Position numbers and translations under genes: made by a program. Positions 5,614 to 13,053 of a DNA stretch of 13,990 nucleotides are shown piece by piece. How positions within the stretch are numbered: position 1 is the stretch's first letter; the number at the start of each line of letters is the position of its first letter. The DNA is from an uncultured Clostridia bacterium (lineage in GTDB: Bacteria; Bacillota; Clostridia; Peptostreptococcales; Acidaminobacteraceae): the NCBI GenBank assembly GCA_937880545.1, contig CALFKA010000079.1, positions 1 through 13,990 of the forward strand. Reading direction: 5' to 3'. Below the pieces are notes generated by a model, which was not told where the DNA came from, did no database searches, and saw nothing but the letters and a program-made list of their open reading frames with translations.

Positions 5614-6540
5614 ATGAATGCACGCATCAAAGCTTGGCAGGATCTTTCCTTTGGGATGTTCATACATCTGGGTGTTTACTCCCAGTTCGGTGGAGTGTAT
5701 CAGGGAGAAAAAATAACGCAGGGCTATAGTGAGCAAATTATGCAATTTGCACCTATTCCGAAAGAGAAGTATTTGCAGATGGCCCAAACGATGACACTGG
5801 AAGCGTTTGAACCGGATGATATTATTTCTTTGGCAAAATCAGCCGGCATGAATTACTTGGTAGTCACCGCCAAACATCACGATGGATTTTGCATGTATGA
5901 TACGCAGACGACCTCATTTAATGTGGTCAAGCAGACACCTTTTGCCGAGGATGTGATTAAGAAACTGGCAGATGCATGCCGACAGCAAGAGATGAGATTT
6001 GGCGTTTACTTTTCTTTGGTGGACTGGAATCTGGGTCATGATTTTGACCCCAATAACTTCAATTCGATCTCAAGGGAAATAGAGGATATTCTCTGCCGAC
6101 AATTGACGGAGCTGGTGTGCCATTATGGAGAACTTTGCGAGTTGTGGTTTGATATGGCAAGCCCGTCTTTAAGACAGAGCTTAGGCTTTAAGAGCATCGT
6201 AAGAAAATATCAACCGATGGCCATGATCAATGGGCGCATCGGAAATGCTCAAGGCGACTTTATTACTTTTTGGGACAATGAGATCCCGGAAGAGGCGCCG
6301 GATAAGCCTTGGCAGACACCTCAAAGTATCTATCCAGAGACTTGGGGCTATCGCTCCTGGCAGGTCCATGAAGATCCGAAGAAAAGAGCAGATCTCCTTT
6401 TCCGAAATTACAAATCGGTGACACAGCGCAAAGGAAATTATCTGCTCAATATCGGTCCCAAGGGCGATGGATCCGTGAGTGACTTTGAAAGACAGGTCTT
6501 AATAGAGCTTGGAGAAAAGATTCGGGCAGAGTCAAAATAA
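5614..6540 (+). CDS. GH29-family alpha-L-fucosidase, short catalytic-domain form
   Basis: A 308-residue protein matching the (beta/alpha)8 catalytic domain of glycoside hydrolase family 29, retaining enzymes that release terminal alpha-L-fucose. Visible motifs: FGMFIHLGVYS near the N-terminus (families usually have HWG), the substrate-binding AKHHDGFCMYD (residues 86-96), TPFAEDVIKKLADACR, FGVYFSLVDWN, ELWFDM with Asp170 as the expected nucleophile, and the domain-closing NYLLNIGPKGDGS. There is no signal peptide, so it is probably cytoplasmic and acts on imported small fucosides. It stops right after the barrel. The C-terminal beta-sandwich of typical 430-500 residue members is missing, and with a clean stop this looks like a natural short form. 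GAGG six bases before ATG 5614 supports the start. It is monocistronic. Confidence 0.85.
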   Translation: MNARIKAWQDLSFGMFIHLGVYSQFGGVYQGEKITQGYSEQIMQFAPIPKEKYLQMAQTMTLEAFEPDDIISLAKSAGMNYLVVTAKHHDGFCMYDTQTTSFNVVKQTPFAEDVIKKLADACRQQEMRFGVYFSLVDWNLGHDFDPNNFNSISREIEDILCRQLTELVCHYGELCELWFDMASPSLRQSLGFKSIVRKYQPMAMINGRIGNAQGDFITFWDNEIPEEAPDKPWQTPQSIYPETWGYRSWQVHEDPKKRADLLFRNYKSVTQRKGNYLLNIGPKGDGSVSDFERQVLIELGEKIRAESK

Positions 6541-6588
6541 ATGCCATAACTTTGGTCATTGCAATAGTTACAGCATCTTTTCTTCTTC
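6541..6588. terminator. Possible terminator between convergent fucosidase and alkyltransferase genes
   Basis: ATGC (6541-6544) pairs with GCAT (6573-6576), and inside this TAACT pairs with AGTTA. CTTTTCTTCTT follows on the plus strand. The stem has an internal loop and the T-tract is broken, so strength is moderate. It begins immediately after the fucosidase stop and overlaps the 3' end of the convergent alkyltransferase gene. Confidence 0.4.
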
Positions 6589-7041
6589 CTCTGCGCCCTT
6601 CTTTTCCATATTTAACAACCATTCTTTTCGTTCAAGCCCCCCTCCATATCCTACGAGCTTCTTGTTGGCGCCGATGACTCGGTGACAGGGGATGACGATG
6701 GAGATGGGATTTCTGTTGTTGGCCAGGCCGACTGCCCGGGAAGCACCGGGGTTTCCAATTTTTACTGCGATGTCTTTATAGCTGCAGGTCTGTCCATAGG
6801 GAATTTCCTGAAGAGCCTCCCACACCCTTTTCTGAAACTCTGTACCTTCTAAGTGAAGAGGGAGGGAGAAGATTTTTCGCTTTCCTTCGAAGTATTCTTT
6901 CAGTTCTTTGACAGCTTTTCTTGAGAGCGGCGTGGGAGAAGCTTCCTTCTTCTTGTCGACAAATTCGATTCCCACAATGTGGTCTTTTTCAAAAGCGATT
7001 TCGACGATCCCCAGTGGTGAATCCAAATAATCATATGGCAT
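6568..7041 (-). CDS. ogt: Methylated-DNA--[protein]-cysteine S-methyltransferase
   Basis: A 157-residue suicide DNA-repair protein that moves the alkyl group from O6-alkylguanine (or O4-alkylthymine) to its own cysteine. The active-site motif IPCHRVIG contains the acceptor Cys119. The DNA-binding part shows PYGQTCSYKDIA and the arginine finger in SRAVGLANNRNP (Arg102). GYGGGLERKEWLL follows the active site as usual. An N-terminal RNase-H-like domain of about 70 residues precedes it, and the size is normal for stand-alone Ogt. I start at the ATG complementary to 7039-7041 because GGAGG lies seven bases upstream; a frame extension to 7095 lacks such a site. The tail is rich in Glu and Lys (KKGAEEEEKML). 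It diverges from the pilin-like operon across an 87-base gap. Confidence 0.95.
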   Translation of the reverse strand: MPYDYLDSPLGIVEIAFEKDHIVGIEFVDKKKEASPTPLSRKAVKELKEYFEGKRKIFSLPLHLEGTEFQKRVWEALQEIPYGQTCSYKDIAVKIGNPGASRAVGLANNRNPISIVIPCHRVIGANKKLVGYGGGLERKEWLLNMEKKGAEEEEKML

Positions 7042-7084
7042 GTCATTTCCTCCGTGACTGAGTGGAAAAGTAGAGCTTTTCTCT

Positions 7085-7090
7085 ATTATA
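7085..7090 (-). promoter_or_regulatory. -10 box of the alkyltransferase gene
   Basis: On the minus strand the sequence reads GTGGGTATAATAGAG, containing a perfect TATAAT. It lies about 45 bases before the ATG, which leaves room for a short leader with the GGAGG site. No good -35 hexamer is seen. On the plus strand the same region offers TATTAT (7084-7089) as a possible -10 for the divergent gene. Confidence 0.45.
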
Positions 7091-7128
7091 CCCACTCGGT
7101 GTTTTCTATAGTGGAGAGGGAGGAAAAG

Positions 7129-8382
7129 ATGAGAGAAAGAGGTTCGGTCAGTGTATTCTTTTTGATCCTGTTACCGTTTCTTCTGGTGCTGGCACTGCTC
7201 ATTACGGAGTTTGGCTACTTCCGGTTTCATTTTCACAGGTTGCGCTCAGAAATGTACCTGTATACCGATCAGGTGCTCAGTGACTTTGATCGCCCTTTAT
7301 TTTTGGAGTTGGGACTCTTTGCGGTGGAGGGAGTAGATAGAGGTTTTCGGGATTCTCTGGATGATCCGGCTATCTTGAAAGACTCGATCCTTCGGACGAT
7401 GGAGGGGCATATGCTCCTCGAAGGCGTCTACTTTGCGGAAAATCTGGTCGGTGAATTTCTCCGAGAGAAGATGAACATCCAGCTCGGGGTCTTTGATCTC
7501 TCCGGGCTCAACCGAGAGCTTTGGAGCATCCTCGAGGGAGAGAGCGTCGATGTAGCCGGCTTTCTTATGAAACTCGCCGGGAGTGCTGCGTATGCAAAAC
7601 TGGAAGGGGTCAGTCTCAGGGAACTTGAGCATCTTCTTTTGGAGGGAGACTTAGAAGCGATTAAACAATTGCAGCCTGTTTTTGTGATTCGAGAAGAGGT
7701 GCGCCAGAGTTATTCGACCTTTCTTGCGTATGCAAAAAAGTATGATTTTTTGAATGTTCTTGGAAGTTATCAGCTCGCCGACTATGCGGTGGACTACTTG
7801 GGTTACAGCCTGACCAAGGCCGAGCGGGAGACGCTGCACAGTGAATACATTCTGACGGGGGTGAAGGATCGAACACTAAGGCGAACCCTCATCACGGCAG
7901 AACTCTTCGGTGTGCGGCTCCTCTTCAATGTGGCGGAGATCTTTATTAACCCGCAGCTTCGAGAGAAAGTGCAGGCAGCCAGCTTTGGCGATCCCCGGCT
8001 ATTTCTCCTGGAAGCGTTGGTGCTCGCTTCTTCAGAGAGTGGCTTTGACGTCAGCGATATCCTAGCGAGGCGTCCGGTGCCGCTGTATAAAGGGGAGCAG
8101 GGATTCCAGAGCTTTTCTTTGGGGAGAAAGGACTACAAAAGCGGTTGGGGCTACCCGGACTATCTCAAGGTGATGCTGATGTTGGTGCCGGAGAGCTGGT
8201 ACCTTTCGCGCATAAAAAATGCCATCGAGCATAATTTCGAGGCGGATCTGTCAAAAATGTATACAGCTTGGGTTTTTGAAGAAGAAATGACATTTACCGG
8301 GAGGGTGCTCCCGTTTGAGATCATCAGAGAAGTGAAAGGGGGACTGAGTTATGTCTATGCGTCGGGGTTCATTGAGCGTTGA
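7129..8382 (+). CDS. Membrane-anchored Tad/pilin-assembly-like protein of unknown function
   Basis: A 417-residue protein with one N-terminal hydrophobic helix (about residues 8-27) after MRERGSVSV. The long extracytoplasmic part is rich in leucine and charged residues and has no motif I can name. The layout, a short basic N-tail, G-S-V-S-V, one helix and a long soluble domain, resembles the TadE/TadG-like and DUF5702-type proteins found beside Flp-pilus genes in Clostridia. Unlike its downstream partner it lacks Glu at position +5 after the glycine. GGGAGG five bases before ATG 7129 fixes the start; a longer frame from 7054 has no such site. It overlaps the next gene by 32 bases, so the two are co-translated. 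No Tad ATPase, secretin or prepilin peptidase is in the window. Confidence 0.7.
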   Translation: MRERGSVSVFFLILLPFLLVLALLITEFGYFRFHFHRLRSEMYLYTDQVLSDFDRPLFLELGLFAVEGVDRGFRDSLDDPAILKDSILRTMEGHMLLEGVYFAENLVGEFLREKMNIQLGVFDLSGLNRELWSILEGESVDVAGFLMKLAGSAAYAKLEGVSLRELEHLLLEGDLEAIKQLQPVFVIREEVRQSYSTFLAYAKKYDFLNVLGSYQLADYAVDYLGYSLTKAERETLHSEYILTGVKDRTLRRTLITAELFGVRLLFNVAEIFINPQLREKVQAASFGDPRLFLLEALVLASSESGFDVSDILARRPVPLYKGEQGFQSFSLGRKDYKSGWGYPDYLKVMLMLVPESWYLSRIKNAIEHNFEADLSKMYTAWVFEEEMTFTGRVLPFEIIREVKGGLSYVYASGFIER

Positions 8383-8767
8383 AGCGACAGCGGTGATGGG
8401 GGTGTTTCTGGTCTTCGTTTTGTTTGTCCTCTCCCATCTGTTCGGTACGGTGTACTTCTCCAGATCCTTTCACGAGGCGACAGCCTACATCATTGGAAAT
8501 AACCGGAGCTTTGTCAATGAACAGGTCATCAACGAAGAGATCGGCACATCGTTTGAAGAGGGGTTTGTCCTGCGTTTTGGTCCAATGGAAGAAGTGTTTC
8601 CGTTTCTTGAAAACGGCTTTCTGCATGCCAGCGAAGAGGTGGTGTATATCACAGACACGGGGAACTATTATCATAAGCCCACTTGCCCCACAGTAAGACT
8701 GAGCCTGCGCCCTGTCGTCAAAGGAGAGATGAAGGGAATCCTCGGTCCGTGCAGAGTCTGTCACTGA
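8351..8767 (+). CDS. TadE-like pseudopilin with C-terminal cysteine motif
   Basis: A 138-residue protein. The N-terminus MSMRRG-SLSVEATAVMG matches a prepilin-peptidase site: cleavage after Gly6, Glu11 at mature position +5, then a hydrophobic helix (about 12-34). This is the pattern of TadE/TadF minor pseudopilins. The soluble part is about 100 residues. It ends in an unusual tail, NYYHKPTCP (Cys112) then LGPCRVCH (Cys134, Cys137), resembling the small YH-x-x-x-C ... PC-x-x-C module shared with Ada-type metal-binding segments. That tail may bind a metal or form disulfides. The ATG at 8351 has AGGGGGA upstream and lies inside the previous gene; the ATG at 8357 is possible. The gene ends nine bases before the convergent lipid kinase stop. 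Confidence 0.75.
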   Translation: MSMRRGSLSVEATAVMGVFLVFVLFVLSHLFGTVYFSRSFHEATAYIIGNNRSFVNEQVINEEIGTSFEEGFVLRFGPMEEVFPFLENGFLHASEEVVYITDTGNYYHKPTCPTVRLSLRPVVKGEMKGILGPCRVCH

Positions 8768-8776
8768 AGGCTTCGT

Positions 8777-9679
8777 TTACCTTTCCAGTTCAAAGTAGAA
8801 GGGGATCCTCTTGGTAAGTACCCGAGCCTCTATACCTTCTGCCGGTGTGTTGGGGAGAAAAAACTCACCGTCCATGTCCAGTTCGTCCTCTGTCCAGAAG
8901 CGGACGCGGTCGGTCTGGAAGTAGGAGACATAGGGACTCTCAATATGCTTGCCCTCCTGTAGCCGGATGGAGATCTCCAGGAGCGCCGGCAGAGGAGCCT
9001 TTCTAATGAGGACGCCTTCAAACAAGCCGTCCTGTGTGTCGGCATGAGGTGCCATATGGAAGAAACCGCCGATGCTGGAGGAGTTGGAGAGGAAGAACAC
9101 GAGATATTCTCCCATGTACTCAAACTGTTCGCATTCGATGCGGATATTGCCGAAGAGGTCTTCTGTGATCACTTCGCGGATTCCTTCCAGGTAATAAGCG
9201 ATGGGACCAAGGAGATTTTTCAGGTTGGGCTCGGTGCGGTGGGCAATATTGGAGAGCGTACCGGCAGCCAGCACATTGATGAAGTACTGCCCTGTCGACT
9301 CCCCCAGATCGAGCCAGTGAAGCGAGAAATTGGGGAAGACCCGCAGGAAGTCACGGACTTCTTTTGGGATGCCTAAGTAAGAGGCAAAATCATTGGCGGT
9401 GCCACCACCAAAGGGACAGACCGGGAGAGGCTCGGGAGCCCGCATCAGGCCATTGATGACCTCGCGCAACGTGCCGTCTCCGCCAAAACTGATCAGCAGA
9501 TCGACGTCTTGCTTTTCTGCGCGTTCCTGCGCTTCGTGCATCGCTTCTTCCGGACCGTCTGTCTCAAAAAGAGACACGCAATACCCCTGCCTTACAAGCC
9601 CCAGGATAAGATCCTCAATATCATGGGAGAGCCTGCCTCTTCCGGATAGGGGATTAAATATAACATGGACTCGCTTCAT
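8777..9679 (-). CDS. Diacylglycerol kinase-family lipid kinase (YegS/DagK type)
   Basis: A 300-residue protein of the diacylglycerol-kinase catalytic-domain family (LCB5/YegS/BmrU), which phosphorylates lipid alcohols such as diacylglycerol with ATP at the inner membrane face. Motifs in order: NPLSGRGR (residues 9-16), SFGGDGTLREVINGLM (nucleotide-binding loop), PFGGGTANDFASYLGIP, where most members have P-x-G-T-x-N-D-F-A, then HADTQDGLFEGVLI and a C-terminal DELDMDGEF typical of the family's second domain. The start is well supported by GGAGG five bases before the ATG. A TATACT at 9698-9703 (minus) could be its -10, giving a leader of only about a dozen bases. It converges with the pseudopilin gene and diverges from the hydrogenase operon. 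The true lipid substrate is not decidable from sequence. Confidence 0.88.
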   Translation of the reverse strand: MKRVHVIFNPLSGRGRLSHDIEDLILGLVRQGYCVSLFETDGPEEAMHEAQERAEKQDVDLLISFGGDGTLREVINGLMRAPEPLPVCPFGGGTANDFASYLGIPKEVRDFLRVFPNFSLHWLDLGESTGQYFINVLAAGTLSNIAHRTEPNLKNLLGPIAYYLEGIREVITEDLFGNIRIECEQFEYMGEYLVFFLSNSSSIGGFFHMAPHADTQDGLFEGVLIRKAPLPALLEISIRLQEGKHIESPYVSYFQTDRVRFWTEDELDMDGEFFLPNTPAEGIEARVLTKRIPFYFELER

Positions 9680-9697
9680 ACACGCCTCCGTAGCCTA

Positions 9698-9703
9698 AGT
9701 ATA
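9698..9703 (-). promoter_or_regulatory. Possible -10 box of the lipid kinase gene
   Basis: The minus strand reads TTCGGGTATACTTAGG, with TATACT 18 bases before the ATG. The mRNA would start just before the GGAGG. No -35 hexamer stands out in the pyrimidine-rich sequence upstream. Confidence 0.3.
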
Positions 9704-9747
9704 CCCGAAGAAAGAGAGAAAAAGAGAGCTTTGTGAATAAAAGAACA

Positions 9748-9776
9748 TTGAAGACATCGTGAAAGTATATTAAAAT
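9748..9776 (+). promoter_or_regulatory. Promoter of the hydrogenase-ABC transporter operon
   Basis: TTGAAG (9748-9753), a 17-base spacer, and TAAAAT (9771-9776). Four of six bases match at -35 and five of six at -10. The expected transcription start is near 9783, about 84 bases before the hydrogenase ATG. A TATATT overlapping at 9767 is at the wrong distance. Confidence 0.55.
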
Positions 9777-9784
9777 GGCATAGG

Positions 9785-9810
9785 CCGGGGAGCAGAGACT
9801 CTGCTGCCGG
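9785..9810 (+). promoter_or_regulatory. 5'-terminal mRNA hairpin in the hydrogenase leader
   Basis: AGCAGA (9791-9796) pairs with TCTGCT (9800-9805) around GAC. Outside a small internal loop, CCGG (9785-9788) pairs with CCGG (9807-9810). With the promoter above, this stem would sit at the very 5' end of the transcript. Such hairpins can protect mRNA from RNases. No T-run follows, so it is not a terminator, and I recognise no riboswitch class. Confidence 0.5.
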
Positions 9811-9866
9811 GCAATAAGGACATTACATAGAGCTGTAAAAGGCGAGACGTATAACAAGGTGGATAC

Positions 9867-11294
9867 ATGAAAAGATTATTTGAAACTCAAGTACAACTGC
9901 TAAAATACAACATTCTCAAGCATGTGGCTGTTCATGCTTGGCAAGATAAAATGATGGAAGCATATACAGATGTTCCTGATACAATAGTAGGAGACGGTCT
10001 GCATCTGCGCTGCTGCAAGTTTAAAGAAAGATACATCGTACAAGAGAGAATTAAGCTGGCCAGCGGAAAGATGAAAGACCGTGATCCGATCATCAATGTC
10101 ATTGCTACAGCCTGTGATGAGTGTCCGGTAGAAGGTCATGTCATCACCGATCACTGCAGGGGATGTCTTGCACATCACTGTCAGGATGCCTGCCCCAAAA
10201 AGGCGATTGTGATTGATCACAGAGGAAAAGCCAGCATTAATAAAGACCTGTGCGTCGAATGTGGCCGCTGTTTGGATGTGTGTCCTTACTCAGCCATTGC
10301 CAACAGACGCCGTCCTTGTCAGAAGGCCTGTAAAGTTGGCGCAGTGAAGATCAACGAAGTGACATACGCCGCTTCGATCGATCATGACAAGTGCATTACC
10401 TGTGGAGCATGTGTCTATCAATGTCCCTTTGGTGCGCTGGTCGATCGGTCCTATCTCTTAGAGGCCATTGACCTTCTGAAAGATAAAGATAGACGCGTGT
10501 ATGCGGTACTCGCACCGGCTGTCGCTGCGCAGATGACGCATCACACCATCCCCCAACTCATCAGTGCCCTAAAGCAGCTGGGCTTTTACGAGGTGGTGGA
10601 AGCGGCGCTTGGGGCGGATATCGTGGCGGGAGACGAAAGCAAAGAACTACTGGAAAAAGGTTTTCTCACCAGCAGCTGCTGCCCATCTTTTGTCAATTAC
10701 ATTCATAAGTACCAACCTCAGATGCTCGAGCATGTCTCTCACAATCCCTCCCCCATGATTGTGGTGGGAAGACTCATCAAGAAAAACGACCCGGGAGCCG
10801 CTGTTGTTTTCATCGGTCCGTGCACCGCAAAAAAGATGGAAGCGCAGACAGTGGATGAAGGAGATGCGGTCGATGTCGTGATCACCTTTAGTGAACTCCA
10901 GTCCCTTCTTGACAGTCGTGAGATCGACTGGGAGTCACTGCAAACAGAAGAACTCGACAATGCCAGTTACTATGGAAGAATCTTTGCGAGAAGCGGAGGG
11001 CTTTCAGAGGCCGTCACCCAGGCACTCAAAGAAACCGGAGAAGACCCGGATCTTTTCAAGCCTGTGGTGGCAAACGGCATCGAAGAGTGCCGCAGGCAAC
11101 TCCTCTTGGCTTCTAATGGAAGACTGCAAGGCAACTTCATAGAGGGCATGGTTTGTATGGATGGATGCGTGGGGGGCGCAGGCAGCGTCATTCACCGCAC
11201 CAAAGCGATCGCAGATGTGGACGGGTACGCAGGACTTGCGCAAGACAAAAAACTCCATGACTCTGAAAAGGTATTCCTGGAAATCAGACGATAA
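9867..11294 (+). CDS. Monomeric [FeFe] hydrogenase, group-B-like
   Basis: A 475-residue cytoplasmic iron-sulfur enzyme expected to interconvert protons and H2 at an H-cluster. An N-terminal region (1-90, with Cys pairs at 49/50 and 83/86) precedes a ferredoxin-like part with three Cys sets: 97/100/105/109, 129/132/135/139 and 176/179/182/186, plus 151/155. The H-cluster motifs follow: TSSCCPSF (Cys272 ligand; Cys271 in the proton-shuttle position), GPCTAKKMEA (Cys319), and EGMVCMDGCVGG (Cys430, Cys434). GPCTAKKMEA and the single-chain layout fit group B hydrogenases, which are less studied than group A; no NADH- or flavin-binding domain is present. AGGTGG six bases before the ATG supports the start. 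It leads an operon with an ABC importer 19 bases downstream. The HydE/F/G maturases are not in the window. Confidence 0.9.
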   Translation: MKRLFETQVQLLKYNILKHVAVHAWQDKMMEAYTDVPDTIVGDGLHLRCCKFKERYIVQERIKLASGKMKDRDPIINVIATACDECPVEGHVITDHCRGCLAHHCQDACPKKAIVIDHRGKASINKDLCVECGRCLDVCPYSAIANRRRPCQKACKVGAVKINEVTYAASIDHDKCITCGACVYQCPFGALVDRSYLLEAIDLLKDKDRRVYAVLAPAVAAQMTHHTIPQLISALKQLGFYEVVEAALGADIVAGDESKELLEKGFLTSSCCPSFVNYIHKYQPQMLEHVSHNPSPMIVVGRLIKKNDPGAAVVFIGPCTAKKMEAQTVDEGDAVDVVITFSELQSLLDSREIDWESLQTEELDNASYYGRIFARSGGLSEAVTQALKETGEDPDLFKPVVANGIEECRRQLLLASNGRLQGNFIEGMVCMDGCVGGAGSVIHRTKAIADVDGYAGLAQDKKLHDSEKVFLEIRR

Positions 11295-11313
11295 AGTCGA
11301 AAGGGGCTCATCA

Positions 11314-12294
11314 ATGAAAGCAAAATTCGCCGTTTACCTGCTACTGGTTGCCCTTCTTGTCAGTGCCTGTAGCCCTGCACAGGAAGCGCCCGCCGAGGCC
11401 GTCACGGTCCGGGTCATGGCAATGAAAGGCCCGACAGGCATGGGGATGGCTTACTTAATGGATCAAGCAGAGAAGCAGGCGGGTACAAATGCCTATGAGT
11501 GCTCTCTCGTCCCGACGGCAGATCTCATCACACCAAAACTTGCGCAGGGAGAAGTAGATATCGCGGCCGTGCCTGCCAACCTGGCATCCGTCTTGTATAA
11601 TAATACGGATAAGAGTGTACAGGTCATCGCCATTAATACTCTTGGTGTACTCTACATTGTCGAGAGCGGGGAGAGTGTACATTCGGTAGAGGACTTGCGC
11701 GGGAAGACCATCTATTCCAGCGGAAAAGGAACCACCCCGGAGTATACACTCAACTATATCCTGCGCTCTAATGGCATCGATCCTCAAAAAGATGTCACCA
11801 TTGAGTGGAAGACAGAACAGACTGAAAACCTGACCGCGTTAATGAGCAAAGAAAATACGATTGCTCTTCTACCGGAGCCCTTCGTCACGATCGCCCAAGA
11901 GAAAAGTGACCAAATCCGAGTGGCCTTTGGCTTAAACGAAGAATGGGAAAAAATCCAGGCAGATGAAAAGGAACCCTCTGCCATGGTCACAGGCGTTGTC
12001 ATTGTCCGAAGAGCTTTTGCAGAAGAAAATCCGGATGCTGTCCATGCGTTTTTAAAGGACTACAAAGCTTCTATCGAATACGTCAATACAAACGTGGATG
12101 AAGGGGCAAAGCTCATCGGCAAATATGAAATCGTTACAGAAGATATCGCAAAGAAAGCCATACCTGCCTGCAACATTACCTTTGTTGAAGGAGACGAACT
12201 AAAACAGACGCTCTCGGGGTATCTCTCGGTGCTACTGGAGGAAAATCCGGCAGCTGTTGGAGGGGCACTCCCGGAAGATGATTTCTACTATTAA
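11314..12294 (+). CDS. ABC transporter substrate-binding lipoprotein (NitT/TauT, NMT1-like)
   Basis: A 326-residue lipoprotein. Its signal peptide has a lipobox VSAC (Cys19 becomes the lipidated N-terminus), placing it on the outer membrane face as the receptor of the importer encoded just downstream. The mature part has the type-2 periplasmic-binding fold seen in SsuA/TauA/ThiY-like proteins: MKGPTGMGMAYLMDQAE, a GEVDIAAVPANLASVLYN strand-loop, VEDLRGKTIYSSGKGTTPEY and LLPEPFVTIA. The ligand is probably a small organic anion or cofactor precursor but cannot be read from sequence. The start at 11314 is set by AAAGGGG seven bases upstream and by the signal peptide; a frame extension back to 11161 only overlaps the hydrogenase. 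Second gene of the operon. Confidence 0.9.
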   Translation: MKAKFAVYLLLVALLVSACSPAQEAPAEAVTVRVMAMKGPTGMGMAYLMDQAEKQAGTNAYECSLVPTADLITPKLAQGEVDIAAVPANLASVLYNNTDKSVQVIAINTLGVLYIVESGESVHSVEDLRGKTIYSSGKGTTPEYTLNYILRSNGIDPQKDVTIEWKTEQTENLTALMSKENTIALLPEPFVTIAQEKSDQIRVAFGLNEEWEKIQADEKEPSAMVTGVVIVRRAFAEENPDAVHAFLKDYKASIEYVNTNVDEGAKLIGKYEIVTEDIAKKAIPACNITFVEGDELKQTLSGYLSVLLEENPAAVGGALPEDDFYY

Positions 12295-12300
12295 GAGAAA

Positions 12301-13053
12301 ATGAAGCCAAAGAGAAGAATTCGAGCATGGGCGGTCGTGGTGTGGCTCCTGATATGGCAGGCCGTCGGCACCATGATCGGAAAAGATATCTTGCTGGTCA
12401 CCCCGGCTGTGGCGTTTCTGCGCCTGATACAGCTGAGTGTGACCGCTGAGTTCTGGGCGTCGATCTTCTTCTCTCTTACAAGGATAGGCTTAGGGTTTAG
12501 CGCAGGGGTCGTTGTCGGTGTCCTGTTTGCCTATTTTTCTTTCTATCATCAAAGGGTGAGAGAGTTTCTTGAGCCGATGATGCAGACTATCCGAAGTGTG
12601 CCGGTCGCCTCATTTATCATTCTCGCCCTCATCTGGTTTTCTTCGAAAAACCTTTCTGTACTTATTTCGTTTCTTATGGTCCTGCCGATCATGTATCAGA
12701 ATACCCTTGCCGGCATGGAGTCGGCCGATCCACTTCTCAAAGAGATGGCATCGGTCTTTGAGGTGCCGGCTTCTCGATATCTTCGCTACATCTACGTTGC
12801 GCAGCTGATGCCTTTTGTCCGCGCCGGCGTGAGTGTCTCCCTCGGGCTTTCCTGGAAGGCAGGGGTTGCGGCAGAGGTCATCGGAGTCCCCTCAAGATCT
12901 ATCGGAGAGCATCTGCAACACGCCAAGATCTACTTGGATACCCCTTCGCTTTTTGCGTGGACCATCGTCATTGTAGGTTTGAGTGTTTTGTTTGAAAAAA
13001 GCGTTCTTGCTCTCATGGACTTCCTGGCGGAGAAAGCGAGAGTGATGCGATGA
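12301..13053 (+). CDS. ABC transporter permease (NitT/TauT, SsuC-like)
   Basis: A 250-residue integral membrane protein of the binding-protein-dependent transport permease family. About six hydrophobic segments are visible, for example residues 10-27, 55-80, 100-138 and 214-235. The cytoplasmic EAA-type loop, which docks on the ATPase, reads EMASVFEVPASRYLRYIYVAQ with the downstream GLSWKAGVAAEVIG, typical of SsuC/TauC/ThiX-like permeases. It probably works as a homodimer. It starts six bases after the lipoprotein stop with only a weak GAGA ribosome site, so translation may depend on coupling. Its TGA overlaps the ATPase ATG (ATGA). Confidence 0.9.
   Translation: MKPKRRIRAWAVVVWLLIWQAVGTMIGKDILLVTPAVAFLRLIQLSVTAEFWASIFFSLTRIGLGFSAGVVVGVLFAYFSFYHQRVREFLEPMMQTIRSVPVASFIILALIWFSSKNLSVLISFLMVLPIMYQNTLAGMESADPLLKEMASVFEVPASRYLRYIYVAQLMPFVRAGVSVSLGLSWKAGVAAEVIGVPSRSIGEHLQHAKIYLDTPSLFAWTIVIVGLSVLFEKSVLALMDFLAEKARVMR

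Noticed and set aside
9785..9810. Reading the leader stem as a transcription terminator or a TPP-type riboswitch
   Set aside because: No T-run follows the stem, and the conserved TPP core (CTGAGA, then an ACCTGATCTGG-like part) is absent even though the downstream transporter resembles thiamine-precursor importers.
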